A stretch of DNA of 64,000 bases from Phaeospirillum sp. (GCA_030651575.1 JAUSFB010000013.1:1-64000), one strand, 5' to 3'. Numbered from the stretch's first letter, positions 1-9,902 are shown. The notes: generated from the letters alone by a model not told the origin. Program-made: numbers and translations.

Positions 1-1
1 G

Positions 2-163
2 GTGACCCTGCCGGAAGGCACCGAGATGGTGATGCCGGGCGACAACGTGTCCATGGAAGTCCATCTGATCTGCCCGATCGCCATGGACGAGGGTCTGCGC
101 TTCGCCATCCGTGAAGGCGGTCGTACCGTCGGCGCCGGCGTCGTCGCCTCGATCGTCGAGTAA
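2..163 (+). CDS. tuf: Elongation factor Tu, C-terminal end (partial)
   Basis: Only the last 53 codons are in the window; the gene starts upstream. The reading frame ends in [13 protein letters not shown], the conserved C-terminus of domain 3 of EF-Tu, preceded by a segment containing MPGDNV and [10 protein letters not shown], which are diagnostic for the family. EF-Tu is the cytoplasmic GTPase that delivers aminoacyl-tRNA to the ribosomal A site. It lies directly upstream of rpsJ, the usual end of the str operon, and is followed by a strong intrinsic terminator, so it should form a transcription unit separate from the S10 operon. Confidence 0.95.
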   Translation: MTLPEGTEMVMPGDNVSMEVHLICPIAMDEGLRFAIREGGRTVGAGVVASIVE

Positions 164-190
164 TTTCCGGCCCCACGGCTGGAATGAAGC

Positions 191-223
191 GGCCCTCGGA
201 GGGAAACCTCCGGGGGCCGTTTG
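191..223 (+). terminator. Intrinsic terminator after tuf
   Basis: A GC-rich inverted repeat (GGCCCtCGGAGG / CCTCCGgGGGCC around a GAAA loop) starts 28 nt after the tuf stop codon and runs into a short T tract. It separates the str operon from the S10 operon. Confidence 0.8.
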
Positions 224-262
224 CTTGTGACGGGGGTGTTACAGATTCTTTTACGAGTCCGC

Positions 263-291
263 TTGCCAAGCCGCCATTGCCCCTGTATAAA
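263..291 (+). promoter_or_regulatory. Candidate sigma70 promoter of the S10 operon
   Basis: TTGCCA (263-268) and TATAAA (286-291) are separated by 17 bp, close to the sigma70 consensus. It lies between the tuf terminator and rpsJ and predicts a leader of about 150 nt before the rpsJ ATG. No other promoter-like pair was noticed in this gap. Confidence 0.65.
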
Positions 292-394
292 CCCGCCTTC
301 TGCTTCGGCAGTTTCCGTAAGAGCCGGCCCCGCGCATCGCGAAAGTGGGGCAAGCTGACTGCGGGAGGTTCTTTGAACCTGACGAATTCACACC

Positions 395-427
395 GACCGG
401 CGCCCCAAAAAAGTTGGGGCGCCGGTC
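395..427 (+). promoter_or_regulatory. Long hairpin in the S10 leader
   Basis: A perfect 14-bp inverted repeat (GACCGGCGCCCCAA / TTGGGGCGCCGGTC) surrounds the loop AAAAG and ends 22 nt before the rpsJ start. A smaller hairpin (AGGTTC ttt GAACCT, 366-380) precedes it. There is no T run after the stem, so it looks like a leader structure rather than a terminator. In E. coli the S10 leader is bound by L4 for autoregulation; whether this hairpin has that role is inference. Confidence 0.6.
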
Positions 428-449
428 CGATTTGACGGATGACTTGAAC

Positions 450-758
450 ATGGATAGCCAGAACATCCGCATCCGCCTCAAGGCGTTCGATCACCGCGTG
501 CTCGACCAGAGCACCCGCGAGATCGTGAACACCGCCAAGAGGACCGGGGCGCAGGTGCGCGGACCGATCCCGCTTCCGAGCCGGATCGAGAAGTTCACCG
601 TCAACCGTAGCCCGCATATCGACAAGAAGTCGCGCGAGCAGTTCGAAATTCGCACGCATAAGCGTCTCCTGGACATCGTCGATCCGACGCCCCAGACCGT
701 TGATGCGCTGATGAAGCTCGACCTGGCCGCCGGCGTCGACGTCGAGATCAAGCTCTAA
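450..758 (+). CDS. rpsJ: 30S ribosomal protein S10
   Basis: A 102-residue protein, the normal S10 length, carrying the conserved segments [18 protein letters not shown] and [13 protein letters not shown]10 binds the 30S head and, as NusE, pairs with NusB in rRNA antitermination. The ATG at 450 is chosen because upstream codons of the same open frame fall in the leader hairpin and show no S10 similarity. It is the first gene of the S10 operon, 11 nt before rplC, and is probably transcribed from the promoter at 263-291. Confidence 0.97.
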   Translation: MDSQNIRIRLKAFDHRVLDQSTREIVNTAKRTGAQVRGPIPLPSRIEKFTVNRSPHIDKKSREQFEIRTHKRLLDIVDPTPQTVDALMKLDLAAGVDVEIKL

Positions 759-769
759 GGAAGAAAACG

Positions 770-1492
770 ATGCGATCCGGTCTCATCGCCCAGAAGGTCG
801 GCATGACGAGGATCTTCACCGCGGACGGCACCCATGTGCCCGTCACCGTGCTGAAGGTCGACACCTGTCAGGTGGTCTCGACCCGCTCTGTGGAAACCGA
901 CGGCTATGTGGCCGTCCAGCTTGGCGCAGGCGTTGCCAAGGTGAAGAATGTGAGCAAGCCTGCTCGCGCCAACTTCGCCAAGGCCAAGGTCGAGCCCAAG
1001 AAGAAGGTTGTCGAGTTCCGCGTCACCGCCGAGAACGTTCTCGAGGTTGGCGCCGAGCTCTCCGCCGCCCATTTCATCCCCGGCCAGTTCGTGGATGTCA
1101 CCGGCACCACCATCGGCAAGGGTTTCGCCGGTGTCATGAAGCGCCATAATTTCCGTGGTCTCGAAGCCACGCACGGCGTTTCGGTGTCCCACCGTTCCCA
1201 CGGTTCAACCGGCCAGCGCCAGGACCCCGGCAAGGTGTTCAAAGGCAAGAAGATGGCCGGTCACATGGGTGACGTGCAGGTGACCACCCAGAACCTCACC
1301 GTGGTGTCCACCGACGTCGATCGCGGCCTGATCCTGGTCAAGGGTTCGGTTCCCGGTCACGAAGGGACTTGGGTGCTCGTCCGCGACGCGGTGAAGCGCA
1401 AGTTGCCCGATGGCGTGCCGTTCCCGGCCGGCATCAAGGGTGCTGGTGCCGCTGCCGTCGACGCTCCCGCGGCCGATGCCGGCGAGCAGTAA
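770..1492 (+). CDS. rplC: 50S ribosomal protein L3
   Basis: A 240-residue L3, binding 23S rRNA near the peptidyl-transferase centre. The start [16 protein letters not shown], the block [14 protein letters not shown] and the tail [20 protein letters not shown] are typical; the Gln in the last block corresponds to the site methylated by PrmB in other bacteria. Compared with the 209-residue E. coli protein it has an Ala-rich C-terminal extension of about 30 residues ([18 protein letters not shown]), common in alphaproteobacteria. It sits between rpsJ and rplD with short spacers. Confidence 0.97.
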   Translation: MRSGLIAQKVGMTRIFTADGTHVPVTVLKVDTCQVVSTRSVETDGYVAVQLGAGVAKVKNVSKPARANFAKAKVEPKKKVVEFRVTAENVLEVGAELSAAHFIPGQFVDVTGTTIGKGFAGVMKRHNFRGLEATHGVSVSHRSHGSTGQRQDPGKVFKGKKMAGHMGDVQVTTQNLTVVSTDVDRGLILVKGSVPGHEGTWVLVRDAVKRKLPDGVPFPAGIKGAGAAAVDAPAADAGEQ

Positions 1493-1504
1493 GGAATAAC
1501 GGCG

Positions 1505-2122
1505 ATGAAGACGAACGTAATCAGCCTGGATAACCAGACCGTCGGCGAGATCGAACTGGCCGATGCCGTGTTCGGTCTGCCGGTTCGCACGGACATCTTG
1601 TTCCGCGCGGTGAACTGGCAGTTGGCCAAGCGCCAGTCCGGCAATCATAAGACCAAGGGGATCAGCGAGATCTCCGGCACCACCAAGAAGCCCTTCAATC
1701 AGAAGGGTGGCGGTCGTGCCCGTCAGGGTTCGCTGCGCAGTGCGCAGTTCCGTGGCGGCGCCACCATTTTTGGCCCGGTTGTCCGCTCGCATGCCCACGA
1801 CCTGCCCAAGAAGGTCCGCAAGCTGGCGCTGAAGACGGCGCTGTCGTCCAAGGCCAAGGACGGGAAGCTGATCGTGTTGGACACCGCCTCGGCGAACAGC
1901 CCGAAGACCAAGGAGCTGGCGGCGCGTCTGTCCACGCTCGGTTGGACCTCGGTGCTGATCATCGACGGTGCCGTGGACGGCAACTTCGCCCTGGCCAGCC
2001 GCAACATCCCCTATGTGGATGTGCTGCCGCAGGTCGGCGCCAACGTCTACGATATCCTGCGTCGCGACACCTTGGTTCTGACCAAGGACGCGGTGCAAGC
2101 CCTGGAGGCTCGCCTGAAATGA
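1505..2122 (+). CDS. rplD: 50S ribosomal protein L4
   Basis: A 205-residue L4/L4e family protein. The RNA-binding loop [20 protein letters not shown] and the following [10 protein letters not shown] are clearly present. L4 binds domain I of 23S rRNA, and in enterobacteria also represses its own operon through the S10 leader; the leader hairpin upstream of rpsJ makes that worth testing here. Its stop overlaps the rplW start (ATGA, 4 nt), implying translational coupling. Confidence 0.97.
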   Translation: MKTNVISLDNQTVGEIELADAVFGLPVRTDILFRAVNWQLAKRQSGNHKTKGISEISGTTKKPFNQKGGGRARQGSLRSAQFRGGATIFGPVVRSHAHDLPKKVRKLALKTALSSKAKDGKLIVLDTASANSPKTKELAARLSTLGWTSVLIIDGAVDGNFALASRNIPYVDVLPQVGANVYDILRRDTLVLTKDAVQALEARLK

Positions 2123-2427
2123 GCAAGCTCGTCATCAGCAAGGAGCGGATGTACGACGTCGTCCGCGCCCCCGTGATCACCGAAAAGGCGACCATGGGCT
2201 CCGAGTACCGTCAGGTGACCTTCAAGGTTCCGCTGAACGCGACCAAGCCGGAGATCAAGGCCTCGGTCGAGGGCATTTTCGGGGTGAAGGTCACCGCCGT
2301 GAATACCTTGATCCAAAAGGGCAAGGTCAAGCGGTTCCGCGGTCGTATCGGCGTGCGCAACGACGTCAAGAAGGCGGTCGTTACCCTGGCCGAGGGCCAC
2401 TCCATCGACGTGACCACGGGAGTCTGA
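2119..2427 (+). CDS. rplW: 50S ribosomal protein L23
   Basis: A 102-residue L23, near the polypeptide exit tunnel and a docking site for trigger factor and SRP. It carries the family motifs [26 protein letters not shown] and GKVKRFRG. The ATG overlaps the rplD stop codon by 4 nt; longer open frame upstream overlaps rplD and was rejected. rplB follows after 4 nt. Confidence 0.96.
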   Translation: MSKLVISKERMYDVVRAPVITEKATMGSEYRQVTFKVPLNATKPEIKASVEGIFGVKVTAVNTLIQKGKVKRFRGRIGVRNDVKKAVVTLAEGHSIDVTTGV

Positions 2428-2431
2428 CGCC

Positions 2432-3259
2432 ATGGCACTGAAGACATTCAAGCCGACGACGCCGGGCCGCCGCCAACTGGTCCAGGTCGATCGTTCGGAA
2501 CTCTGGAAGGGCAAGCCCGAGAAGGCGCTGACCGAGGGTCTGCGCTCCAAGGGCGGCCGCAACAACACCGGTCGGATCACCATGCGCTGGCGTGGCGGTG
2601 GGCATAAGCGCCGCTATCGCCTCATCGACTTCAAGCGCACCAAGTTCGACATGCCGGCGACGGTCGAGCGGTTGGAATACGATCCCAACCGGACCGCGTT
2701 CATCGCGCTGGTCACCTATACCGACGGCGAGAAGGCCTATATCATCGCTCCGCAGCGCCTCGCGGTCGGTGATCAGGTAATCGCCGGCGAAAAGGTCGAC
2801 ATCAAGCCCGGCAACGCCATGCCGCTGAAGAACATCCCCGTCGGCACCATCGTGCACAACGTGGAGCTCAAGGTGGGCAAGGGCGCCCAGATGGCCCGTT
2901 CGGCTGGCACTTATGTCCAGCTGGTCGGCAAGGATCAGGGCTATGCCCAGCTCCGGCTGTCCTCGGGCGAGCTTCGCATGGTCCGCGGCGAGTGCATGGC
3001 CACCATCGGCGCCGTGTCCAATCCCGACCAGCAGAACGTCTCGCTGGGCAAGGCTGGTCGCAGCGTGTGGCTGGGGCGTCGTCCCAGCGTTCGCGGTGTC
3101 GCCATGAACCCGATCGACCATCCGCACGGTGGTGGTGAAGGCCGGACTTCCGGTGGTCGTCACCCGGTTACCCCGTGGGGCAAGCCGACCAAGGGTAAGA
3201 AGACGCGTAGCAACAAGAAGACGGACCGGCTGATTATGCGCCGCCGTCAGACTCAGTAG
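2432..3259 (+). CDS. rplB: 50S ribosomal protein L2
   Basis: A 275-residue L2, the usual length. The universally conserved C-terminal block with [12 protein letters not shown] followed by HPVTPWGKP is intact, including the His required for peptidyl-transferase activity. The N-terminal [11 protein letters not shown] motif is also present. L2 bridges 23S rRNA and the subunit interface. It follows rplW closely in the S10 operon. Confidence 0.98.
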   Translation: MALKTFKPTTPGRRQLVQVDRSELWKGKPEKALTEGLRSKGGRNNTGRITMRWRGGGHKRRYRLIDFKRTKFDMPATVERLEYDPNRTAFIALVTYTDGEKAYIIAPQRLAVGDQVIAGEKVDIKPGNAMPLKNIPVGTIVHNVELKVGKGAQMARSAGTYVQLVGKDQGYAQLRLSSGELRMVRGECMATIGAVSNPDQQNVSLGKAGRSVWLGRRPSVRGVAMNPIDHPHGGGEGRTSGGRHPVTPWGKPTKGKKTRSNKKTDRLIMRRRQTQ

Positions 3260-3272
3260 GAGGGGCTGGAAA

Positions 3273-3551
3273 ATGGCTCGTTCCGTTTGGAAAGGCCCCT
3301 TCCTCGACGGCTACATGCTGGGCAAGGCCGATAAGGCCCGCGCCAGTGGCCGTAACGAGGTTATTAAGATCTGGTCGCGTCGTTCGACCATCCTGCCGCA
3401 GTTCGTCGGTCTGACCTTTGGCGTCTATAACGGCCAGAAGTTCATCCCCGTGCTGGTGACCGAAAACATGATCGGTCATAAGTTCGGTGAGTTCTCGCCG
3501 ACCCGGACGTTCTACGGTCATGCGGTCGACAAGAAGGCGAAGAGGAAGTAG
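3273..3551 (+). CDS. rpsS: 30S ribosomal protein S19
   Basis: A 92-residue S19 with the conserved start [14 protein letters not shown] and the segment [13 protein letters not shown], followed by [15 protein letters not shown]. It forms a complex with S13 in the 30S head. Two nt separate it from rplV. Confidence 0.97.
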   Translation: MARSVWKGPFLDGYMLGKADKARASGRNEVIKIWSRRSTILPQFVGLTFGVYNGQKFIPVLVTENMIGHKFGEFSPTRTFYGHAVDKKAKRK

Positions 3552-3553
3552 CC

Positions 3554-3940
3554 ATGGGCAAGAAATCCAATGAGCGGGTGTTGGCGGATAACGAGGCGAA
3601 AGCCTTCGCTGCGACCATCCGCACAGGCCCCCGCAAGCTCAACCTGGTTGCCGAGAGCATTCGTGGTCTCAAGGCCGAGGTGGCGCTGAATGCCCTGACC
3701 TTCTCCAAGCGGCGCATTGCCGTCGAGGTGAGGAAGGTCTTGCAGTCGGCCATCGCCAATGCCGAGAACAACCATCAGCTCGACGTTGACCGGCTGTACG
3801 TGGCAGAGGCTCATGTCGGCAAGGCCATGGTGATGAAGCGGTTCGCCGCCCGCGCCCGTGGCCGGTCCAGCCGGATCGAGAAGCCGTTCAGCAATCTGAC
3901 CGTCATCGTGCGCGAACGCGCCGAAGTCGCGGGGGAGTAA
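3554..3940 (+). CDS. rplV: 50S ribosomal protein L22
   Basis: A 128-residue L22. The conserved [20 protein letters not shown] helix region and the extended beta-hairpin that lines the exit tunnel ([17 protein letters not shown]) are present; this hairpin is where erythromycin-resistance changes occur in other bacteria. It is tightly packed between rpsS and rpsC. Confidence 0.97.
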   Translation: MGKKSNERVLADNEAKAFAATIRTGPRKLNLVAESIRGLKAEVALNALTFSKRRIAVEVRKVLQSAIANAENNHQLDVDRLYVAEAHVGKAMVMKRFAARARGRSSRIEKPFSNLTVIVRERAEVAGE

Positions 3941-3944
3941 CCAG

Positions 3945-4628
3945 ATGGGTCAGAAAGTCAATCCGATCGGTCTTCGGGTCGGGATCAACCGCACCTGGGA
4001 CTCCCGGTGGTTCGCCGATGCGAGCTACGCCAAGTTGCTGCACCAGGATCTTGCCCTGCGCAAGTATCTGCGCGAGAAGCTGGCCCAGGCCGGTGTGTCG
4101 CGCGTGGTTATCGAGCGTCCGGCCAAGAAGGCCCGCATCACCATTCACACCGCCCGTCCGGGTGTTGTGATTGGCAAGAAGGGCGCTGACATCGAGGTGC
4201 TCCGCAAGGAGCTGTCCAAGATGACCGGTGCCGAGGTTCACCTGAACATCGTCGAGATCCGCAAGCCGGAACTGGACGCTCAGTTGGTGGCCGAGTCCAT
4301 CGCTCAGCAGCTGGAGCGCCGCGTCGCCTTCCGTCGCGCCATGAAGCGTGCGGTTCAGTCGGCCATGCGCCTCGGAGCCCAGGGCATCCGGATCAATTGC
4401 TCCGGCCGTCTGGGCGGCGCCGAAATCGCCCGGATGGAGTGGTATCGCGAAGGTCGCGTGCCGTTGCATACGCTGCGTGCCGACGTGGACTACGGTGTGG
4501 GTACCGCCAAGACCACCTATGGCACTTGCGGCGTCAAGGTTTGGGTGTTCAAGGGCGAGATCCTCGCGCACGACCCCATGGCCCAGGACAAGCGCGCTGC
4601 GGGTGAGACCACCCCGGCGAGCCGCTGA
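3945..4628 (+). CDS. rpsC: 30S ribosomal protein S3
   Basis: A 227-residue S3 starting [15 protein letters not shown]. The type II KH domain with [18 protein letters not shown] (about residues 66-85) binds RNA, and the C-terminal block with [14 protein letters not shown] forms part of the mRNA entry tunnel. Length and motifs are normal. It precedes rplP by 18 nt. Confidence 0.97.
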   Translation: MGQKVNPIGLRVGINRTWDSRWFADASYAKLLHQDLALRKYLREKLAQAGVSRVVIERPAKKARITIHTARPGVVIGKKGADIEVLRKELSKMTGAEVHLNIVEIRKPELDAQLVAESIAQQLERRVAFRRAMKRAVQSAMRLGAQGIRINCSGRLGGAEIARMEWYREGRVPLHTLRADVDYGVGTAKTTYGTCGVKVWVFKGEILAHDPMAQDKRAAGETTPASR

Positions 4629-4646
4629 TCGAGAAGGGTTTGAGAG

Positions 4647-5063
4647 ATGCTTTCGCCCAAGCGTACTAAATACCGTAAGGCCCATAAGGGCCGGATCAAG
4701 GGTGTGACCAAGGGTGGTTCGGCCTTGAACTTCGGCGCCTTCGGCCTCAAGGCCCTGGAGCCCGAGCGCATCACCGCCCGCCAGATCGAGGCGGCCCGTC
4801 GTGCCCTGACCCGTCATATGAAGCGTCAGGGACGGGTGTGGATCCGGATTTTCCCGGATCTGCCGGTGTCGTCCAAGCCTGCCGAAGTCCGCATGGGCTC
4901 TGGTAAGGGTGCCCCGGAATTCTGGGTCGCTCGTGTCGCTCCCGGCCGTATCCTCTTTGAGGTGGATGGCGTGTCGGAAGAGATCGCGCGTCACGGTTTC
5001 GCGTTGGCGGCTGCCAAGCTGCCGATCAAGACCAAGTTCGTCTGCCGTATCGGGGAGATCTGA
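4647..5063 (+). CDS. rplP: 50S ribosomal protein L16
   Basis: A 138-residue L16 beginning [16 protein letters not shown], with [20 protein letters not shown] and [16 protein letters not shown]16 sits near the A-site tRNA elbow in the 50S subunit. The Arg of the VWIRIFPD block equals the residue hydroxylated by YcfD in E. coli; whether that modification occurs here cannot be seen. rpmC follows after 3 nt. Confidence 0.97.
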   Translation: MLSPKRTKYRKAHKGRIKGVTKGGSALNFGAFGLKALEPERITARQIEAARRALTRHMKRQGRVWIRIFPDLPVSSKPAEVRMGSGKGAPEFWVARVAPGRILFEVDGVSEEIARHGFALAAAKLPIKTKFVCRIGEI

Positions 5064-5066
5064 GCC

Positions 5067-5270
5067 ATGGCGACCAAGGCTGCCGATCTGCGCCAAAAGA
5101 CTCCGGACCAGCTCAAGGAGCGGGTTCTGGAGCTCAAGAAGGAGCAGTTCAACCTTCGCTTCCAGCGGGCCTCTGGCCAGTTGGAGAACACTGCCCGAGT
5201 GCGTGTCGTGCGTCGTGAAATCGCGACCATCAAGACGCTGCTCGGCGAGCGCGCCAAAAGCGCGTCCTAA
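5067..5270 (+). CDS. rpmC: 50S ribosomal protein L29
   Basis: A 67-residue L29, a two-helix protein at the exit tunnel. The motif [20 protein letters not shown] is characteristic and falls in the expected middle position. It lies between rplP and rpsQ, the universal order. Confidence 0.95.
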   Translation: MATKAADLRQKTPDQLKERVLELKKEQFNLRFQRASGQLENTARVRVVRREIATIKTLLGERAKSAS

Positions 5271-5284
5271 GGAGACCACGCGAC

Positions 5285-5524
5285 ATGCCGAAGCGCATTC
5301 TTCAAGGGGTCGTGACGAGCGACAAGATGGAAAAGACCGTGGTGGTGCGCGTCGAGCGGCGCGTCATGCACCCGATCTACAAGAAGTTCATCCGTCGCTC
5401 GAAGAAGTATCACGCCCACGACGAAAACAACGCCTTCAAGGTTGGTGACACTGTCCGCATCTGCGAGTGCCGCCCGCTGTCGAAGACCAAGTGCTGGGAA
5501 GTGATCGTCGAGCCGCAGGCTTGA
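5285..5524 (+). CDS. rpsQ: 30S ribosomal protein S17
   Basis: A 79-residue OB-fold S17 starting [18 protein letters not shown], with the conserved KYHAHDE and the C-terminal [11 protein letters not shown]. It binds the 5' domain of 16S rRNA early in 30S assembly. It is followed by a 32-nt gap before rplN, the S10/spc boundary in enterobacteria; no terminator or promoter was recognised there. Confidence 0.96.
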   Translation: MPKRILQGVVTSDKMEKTVVVRVERRVMHPIYKKFIRRSKKYHAHDENNAFKVGDTVRICECRPLSKTKCWEVIVEPQA

Positions 5525-5556
5525 CGAGAGCGGATCTGGGATAAGGAAGACACAAC

Positions 5557-5925
5557 ATGATCCAGATGCAAACCAACCTGGACGTCGCCGATAATTCGGG
5601 TGCCCGCCGGGTGCAGTGCATCAAGGTGTTGGGCGGTTCGCACCGTACCATCGCCACGGTTGGCGACGTCATTGTCGTTTCCATCAAAGAGGCGATCCCG
5701 CGCGGTCGTGTGAAGAAGGGTGACGTTCATCGCGCCGTCATCGTTCGCACCGCTAAGGAAATCCGTCGGGCCGATGGCTCGGCGATCCGCTTCGACACCA
5801 ATGCCGCCGTGCTGATCAACAAGCAGGGCGAGCCCATCGGCACTCGTATTTTCGGGCCGGTGACTCGTGAGCTTCGCGGTAAGAAGTTCATGAAGATCAT
5901 TTCTCTCGCGCCGGAGGTCCTCTAA
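5557..5925 (+). CDS. rplN: 50S ribosomal protein L14
   Basis: A 122-residue L14 starting [18 protein letters not shown], with the conserved [14 protein letters not shown] and [10 protein letters not shown]. It contacts 16S rRNA at an intersubunit bridge. Its stop codon directly abuts the start of rplX. Confidence 0.97.
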   Translation: MIQMQTNLDVADNSGARRVQCIKVLGGSHRTIATVGDVIVVSIKEAIPRGRVKKGDVHRAVIVRTAKEIRRADGSAIRFDTNAAVLINKQGEPIGTRIFGPVTRELRGKKFMKIISLAPEVL

Positions 5926-6246
5926 ATGTCCTCCATGAACGTGAAGAAGGGTGATCGGGTCGTCGTGCTTGCCGGTAAGGACAAGGGCAAGAAGGGCGAA
6001 GTCATCTCCGCCAGCCCGAAGGAGCAGCGCGTCATCGTCCAGGGCGTCAACCTGGTGAAGCGTCACACCCGTCCGTCCGCCACCACTCAGGGTGGAATCG
6101 TGGAGAAGGAGGCTGCCATTCACGTCTCCAACGTCGCCCACGAAGATCCCAAGGACGGCAAGCCGACCCGCATCGGTCACAAGATCCTCGAAGACGGTCG
6201 GAAAGTGCGCATCGCGCGCCGTTCCGGCGAAGTCATCGACCGATAA
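5926..6246 (+). CDS. rplX: 50S ribosomal protein L24
   Basis: A 106-residue L24 with an N-terminal KOW motif ([19 protein letters not shown]) and the conserved [11 protein letters not shown]24 initiates 50S assembly. The ATG at 5926 directly follows the rplN stop; the ATG at 5935 is an alternative that would remove three residues. Confidence 0.95.
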   Translation: MSSMNVKKGDRVVVLAGKDKGKKGEVISASPKEQRVIVQGVNLVKRHTRPSATTQGGIVEKEAAIHVSNVAHEDPKDGKPTRIGHKILEDGRKVRIARRSGEVIDR

Positions 6247-6264
6247 GGGCGAAAGGACAGTCAG

Positions 6265-6804
6265 ATGGCACGCTTGCGTAAGCACTACGAGACGGTCGTC
6301 AAGCCGGCGCTGCAGACCGAGTTCAACTATGCGAACCCGATGCAGATTCCGAAATTGACGAAGATCGTCATCAACATGGGCGTCGGTGAAGCCGCCCAGG
6401 ATGCCAAGAAGATCGAATCGGCGGTCGCCGAGATGACCCTCATCGCCGGTCAGAAGCCGGTGGTGACCAAGGCCAAGACCTCCATCGCCCAGTTCAAGCT
6501 GCGCGAAGGTCAGGTTGTGGGCTGCAAGGTCACTCTTCGGGCGGACCGCATGTACGAGTTCCTCGACCGGTTGATCAACATCGCCCTGCCGCGCGTCCGC
6601 GATTTCCGCGGCGTTCCCGGCAAGAGCTTCGACGGCAACGGCAACTACTCGCTGGGCCTCAAGGAGCAACTCATATTCCCCGAAATCGACTACGACAAGG
6701 TCGAGACCACTCGGGGCATGGACATCATCTTCGTCACGACCGCCGAAACCAACGAGGAAGCCAAGTCGCTCCTCAAGGGTTTCGACATGCCGTTCGTGGC
6801 TTGA
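6265..6804 (+). CDS. rplE: 50S ribosomal protein L5
   Basis: A 179-residue L5, the normal size. The motifs [25 protein letters not shown] and RDFRGV are conserved, with the C-terminal block around [11 protein letters not shown]5 binds 5S rRNA and contacts P-site tRNA. It is followed by rpsN after 15 nt. Confidence 0.97.
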   Translation: MARLRKHYETVVKPALQTEFNYANPMQIPKLTKIVINMGVGEAAQDAKKIESAVAEMTLIAGQKPVVTKAKTSIAQFKLREGQVVGCKVTLRADRMYEFLDRLINIALPRVRDFRGVPGKSFDGNGNYSLGLKEQLIFPEIDYDKVETTRGMDIIFVTTAETNEEAKSLLKGFDMPFVA

Positions 6805-6819
6805 GTGGAGTTATAGGCA

Positions 6820-7125
6820 ATGTCTAAGGTCAGCTCCGTCGAGCGCAACAAGAAGCGCGAGCGCATGGCAAAGCAGTTTGCCAATCGCCGCGCGAAGTTG
6901 AAAGTGGTCGCCAACGACCGCGAGGCCAGCCCCGAGGAGCGCTTCGAAGCGACCCTGAAGCTGGCTCAGTTGCCCCGCAATTCGTCTAAGGTTCGCGTGC
7001 GTCTGCGTTGCGAACTGACCGGTCGGTCGCGTGGTAACTACCGTAAGTTCAAGCTGTGCCGGATTAAGCTTCGCGAGCTCGCCTCGCAGGGCCAGATCCC
7101 CGGCATGACCAAGTCCAGCTGGTAA
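6820..7125 (+). CDS. rpsN: 30S ribosomal protein S14 (zinc-free long form)
   Basis: A 101-residue S14 ending [15 protein letters not shown]. The block [19 protein letters not shown] is typical. It lacks the paired CxxC motifs of the short zinc-binding form, so it is the long zinc-independent type usual in proteobacteria. It lies between rplE and rpsH. Confidence 0.96.
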   Translation: MSKVSSVERNKKRERMAKQFANRRAKLKVVANDREASPEERFEATLKLAQLPRNSSKVRVRLRCELTGRSRGNYRKFKLCRIKLRELASQGQIPGMTKSSW

Positions 7126-7141
7126 GGGAGGGCTTAAGTCT

Positions 7142-7540
7142 ATGTCTATGACCGATCCTCTCGCCGATATGATCACCCGCATCCGGAACGGACAGCGGGC
7201 GAACAAGGCAACCGTCAAGTCGCCGGCGTCGAATCTGCGCGCCAACGTTCTCGAAGTGCTGAAGCGCGAAGGTTATATTCGCGGTTTCGCCCGCGTCGAC
7301 GTTCGTCCCGGCATCGCCGAGTTCAATATTGAACTCAAGTATCACGAGGGTCAGCCGGTGATCCGGGAAATCTCGCGCGTGTCCACTCCGGGCCGTCGCG
7401 TGTATTCCAAGATCGCCGACCTTCGCCGCGTCGCCAACGGGCTGGGGATTACGATCCTCTCGACCCCGAGCGGCGTCATGTCCGACACTGAGGCTCGCGC
7501 CCAGAATGTCGGCGGCGAAGTCCTCTGCGAAGTGTTCTGA
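7142..7540 (+). CDS. rpsH: 30S ribosomal protein S8
   Basis: A 132-residue S8 beginning [18 protein letters not shown], with the conserved C-terminal block around [11 protein letters not shown] and [10 protein letters not shown]8 binds the central domain of 16S rRNA and is the autorepressor of the spc operon in E. coli. It is 13 nt upstream of rplF. Confidence 0.97.
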   Translation: MSMTDPLADMITRIRNGQRANKATVKSPASNLRANVLEVLKREGYIRGFARVDVRPGIAEFNIELKYHEGQPVIREISRVSTPGRRVYSKIADLRRVANGLGITILSTPSGVMSDTEARAQNVGGEVLCEVF

Positions 7541-7553
7541 GGAGGGCTCTCAA

Positions 7554-8087
7554 ATGTCGCGAGTCGGCAAATATCCCGTCTCGGTGCCGTCGGGGGTCAC
7601 CGTTCAGATTTCCGGTCCCGACGTCACCGTCAAGGGCAAGCTGGGCGAGTCCCGGCTCACCGCCAGGGAATGCGTCGAGGTCACCCTCGAAGGCAACCTG
7701 ATCTGGGTGAAGCCCAAGAACGAAACCAAGGAAGCCCGCATGATGTGGGGCACTACCCGTGCCTTGCTCAACAACATGGTCAAGGGCGTCTCCGACGGTT
7801 TCACCGTTAATCTCGAAATCAACGGCGTTGGTTACCGCGCCGCGGTTGAGGGCAAGACCCTCAAGCTGCAGCTTGGTTATTCGCACGACATCCTCTATCC
7901 GATCTCGGACGATGTCACCATGAAGTGCGACAAGCCGACGGCCATCTCGATCTCCGGGCGCGATCGCCAGCGCGTCGGCCAGATCGCGGCGGAGATCCGC
8001 GCTTTCCGTGGTCCCGAGCCCTACAAGGGCAAGGGTATCAAGTACGAAACCGAGACCATCCTTCGTAAGGAAGGTAAGAAGAAGTAA
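7554..8087 (+). CDS. rplF: 50S ribosomal protein L6
   Basis: A 177-residue L6 starting [15 protein letters not shown]. The conserved C-terminal signature [15 protein letters not shown] is intact. The start at 7554 follows a GGAGGGC ribosome-binding site; an upstream in-frame ATG inside rpsH was rejected. L6 binds the sarcin-ricin region. Confidence 0.97.
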   Translation: MSRVGKYPVSVPSGVTVQISGPDVTVKGKLGESRLTARECVEVTLEGNLIWVKPKNETKEARMMWGTTRALLNNMVKGVSDGFTVNLEINGVGYRAAVEGKTLKLQLGYSHDILYPISDDVTMKCDKPTAISISGRDRQRVGQIAAEIRAFRGPEPYKGKGIKYETETILRKEGKKK

Positions 8088-8098
8088 AGGGCACCGCC

Positions 8099-8461
8099 AT
8101 GATGACGCCGAAAGATTTATTCGAGCGCCGCAAGCGGCGCGCTCGCCAGAGCATCAAGGCGAAGAGCCATGGCCGCGTGCGGCTGTCGGTCTTCCGCTCT
8201 GGGAAGAACATCTACGTCCAGGTTATCGACGACAGCAATGGCGTCACCCTGGCCGCCGCCTCGACGCTCGACGCAGAGCTCAAGGGCACATTGAAGACCG
8301 GCGCCGACAAGTCGGCTGCGGCCGCGGTCGGCAAGCTGATCGCCGAGCGGGCCAAAGCGGCCGGCATCACCGAGGTGGTGTTCGACCGTGGCGGCTACAT
8401 CTATCACGGTCGGGTCAAGGCCCTGGCCGATGCGGCCCGCGAAGGCGGCCTGTCTTTCTGA
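8099..8461 (+). CDS. rplR: 50S ribosomal protein L18
   Basis: A 120-residue L18 with [17 protein letters not shown] and the C-terminal [22 protein letters not shown]18 binds 5S rRNA together with L5. Two ATG codons in tandem (8099 and 8102) could start it; the first is listed. Confidence 0.96.
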   Translation: MMTPKDLFERRKRRARQSIKAKSHGRVRLSVFRSGKNIYVQVIDDSNGVTLAAASTLDAELKGTLKTGADKSAAAAVGKLIAERAKAAGITEVVFDRGGYIYHGRVKALADAAREGGLSF

Positions 8462-8473
8462 GGATGATGAGCA

Positions 8474-9094
8474 ATGGCACGTACTCCCACCACTAGTGAT
8501 CGGCCCGAGCGGGGTCGCGGCGGCGAGCGCAGCGGCCGTGGCCGCAGCGAGCAGACTCCCCGTGAACGCGAGGAATCGGAATTCGTCGATAAGCTGGTCC
8601 ACATCAATCGCGTCGCCAAGGTGGTGAAGGGTGGCCGTCGGTTCGCCTTTGCCGCCCTGGTCGTGGTCGGTGACGCCAAGGGTCGCGTCGGTTACGGTTC
8701 CGGCAAGGCCCGTGAAGTTCCGGAAGCCATCCGCAAGGCTACCGAACAGGCCAAGCGTAACATGGTCAAGATCGCGCTTCGCGAAGGCCGCACTCTGCAT
8801 CACGACGCTTTCGGCCGCTTCGGCGCCGGCCGCGTCATCCTGCGGGCTGCTCCGGCCGGTACCGGCATCATCGCCGGCGGCCCGATGCGCGCTGTTTTCG
8901 AAACCATGGGTGTGCAGGACGTCGTGGCCAAGTGCCTCGGCACCTCCAACCCGCATAATATGATCAAGGCGACCTTCGCCGCTCTGGTCAACCTGGCGTC
9001 TCCGCGCTCGGTTGCCGCCAAGCGTGGCAAGAAGGTCGGCGAGATCATTGGCCGTCGTGACGGAGCCGCTGCCGCGGCTGCCGCTGGCGCTTGA
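8474..9094 (+). CDS. rpsE: 30S ribosomal protein S5
   Basis: A 206-residue S5, longer than the 167 residues of E. coli. The core matches the family ([44 protein letters not shown]). The extra length is a hydrophilic Arg/Gly/Glu-rich N-terminal extension of about 35 residues and an Ala-rich tail. S5 affects translational fidelity. rpmD follows after 14 nt. Confidence 0.96.
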   Translation: MARTPTTSDRPERGRGGERSGRGRSEQTPREREESEFVDKLVHINRVAKVVKGGRRFAFAALVVVGDAKGRVGYGSGKAREVPEAIRKATEQAKRNMVKIALREGRTLHHDAFGRFGAGRVILRAAPAGTGIIAGGPMRAVFETMGVQDVVAKCLGTSNPHNMIKATFAALVNLASPRSVAAKRGKKVGEIIGRRDGAAAAAAAGA

Positions 9095-9108
9095 GGAGGG
9101 CTCGATCA

Positions 9109-9312
9109 ATGGCCGCCAAGAAGAACACCGCCGAAAAGACCACCGTGACGGTCATCCAGGTGGGTAGCCCGATCGGCCGTCCGGCCGATCAGCGCGCCAC
9201 CCTGGTGGGCTTGGGCCTGAACAAGATGCGTCGTCGCAGCGTGCTGGAAGATACCCCTTCCGTGCGCGGCATGATCGCCAAGGTCCGGCACCTGGTGCAG
9301 GTGGAAGACTAG
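9109..9312 (+). CDS. rpmD: 50S ribosomal protein L30
   Basis: A 67-residue L30 with [11 protein letters not shown] and the conserved [22 protein letters not shown] split over the centre. The ATG at 9109 follows GGAGGG. A longer frame from 9091 overlaps the rpsE end and lacks support. A hairpin lies in the 60-nt gap before rplO. Confidence 0.94.
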   Translation: MAAKKNTAEKTTVTVIQVGSPIGRPADQRATLVGLGLNKMRRRSVLEDTPSVRGMIAKVRHLVQVED

Positions 9313-9325
9313 TATTTCCGAGTGT

Positions 9326-9345
9326 CCGGGGGCTTCGGCCCTCGG
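9326..9345 (+). other. UUCG-type hairpin between rpmD and rplO
   Basis: CCGGGGGC-TTCG-GCCCTCGG forms a stable stem closed by a C(UUCG)G tetraloop. It lies 13 nt after the rpmD stop and is followed by ATTTTC. It could attenuate transcription or protect processed mRNA ends; this is inference. Confidence 0.45.
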
Positions 9346-9372
9346 CATTTTCGGTCATGAGGACGAAAAGAA

Positions 9373-9855
9373 ATGAAGCTGAACGAACTTCGCGACAATG
9401 ACGGCGCGCGTTACAAGGCAAAGCGCGTCGGCCGCGGCATCGGCTCCGGCAAGGGCAAGACTGCTGGCTCGGGTGTCAAGGGTCAGAGCTCGCGTACCGG
9501 CGTAGCCATCAATGGCTTCGAAGGCGGTCAGATGCCCATCTACCGTCGCCTGCCGAAGCGGGGCTTTCATGTCCCGTTCCCCAAGGAATTTTCCGAGGTC
9601 AATCTCGGCCGCATCCAGAAGGCCATCGACGAGAAGCGTCTCGACGCCTCGAAGCCGATCAACGCCCTGGTGCTTCAGGCCGCCGGTCTGATCGGCAAGA
9701 TCCATGACGGCGTCCGGCTGCTGGGACGTGGCGAACTGACCGCCAAGGTGACCATCGAGGTTACCGGCGCGTCTGCCGCCGCCATCGCCGCCGTCGAGAA
9801 GTCGGGCGGATCGGTGACCGTCATCGCCCCCAAGGCCGTTCCGGTCGAGGGTTGA
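9373..9855 (+). CDS. rplO: 50S ribosomal protein L15
   Basis: A 160-residue L15 starting [20 protein letters not shown], then [19 protein letters not shown] and the block [16 protein letters not shown]. These Gly/Lys-rich N-terminal motifs are diagnostic. L15 joins late in 50S assembly. It precedes secY across a 160-nt gap containing a hairpin and a tandem repeat. Confidence 0.96.
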   Translation: MKLNELRDNDGARYKAKRVGRGIGSGKGKTAGSGVKGQSSRTGVAINGFEGGQMPIYRRLPKRGFHVPFPKEFSEVNLGRIQKAIDEKRLDASKPINALVLQAAGLIGKIHDGVRLLGRGELTAKVTIEVTGASAAAIAAVEKSGGSVTVIAPKAVPVEG

Positions 9856-9860
9856 TGATT

Positions 9861-9878
9861 GCGGCCGGTTTCGGCCGC
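9861..9878 (+). other. Hairpin between rplO and secY
   Basis: GCGGCCG-GTTT-CGGCCGC is a perfect 7-bp stem, extendable by flanking ATGAT/ATCAT. It begins 5 nt after the rplO stop and has no T run after it, so it is more likely an mRNA-processing or attenuation element than a full terminator. Confidence 0.45.
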
Positions 9879-9902
9879 TGATCATTCGCGTAGAGTCAGA
9901 GT

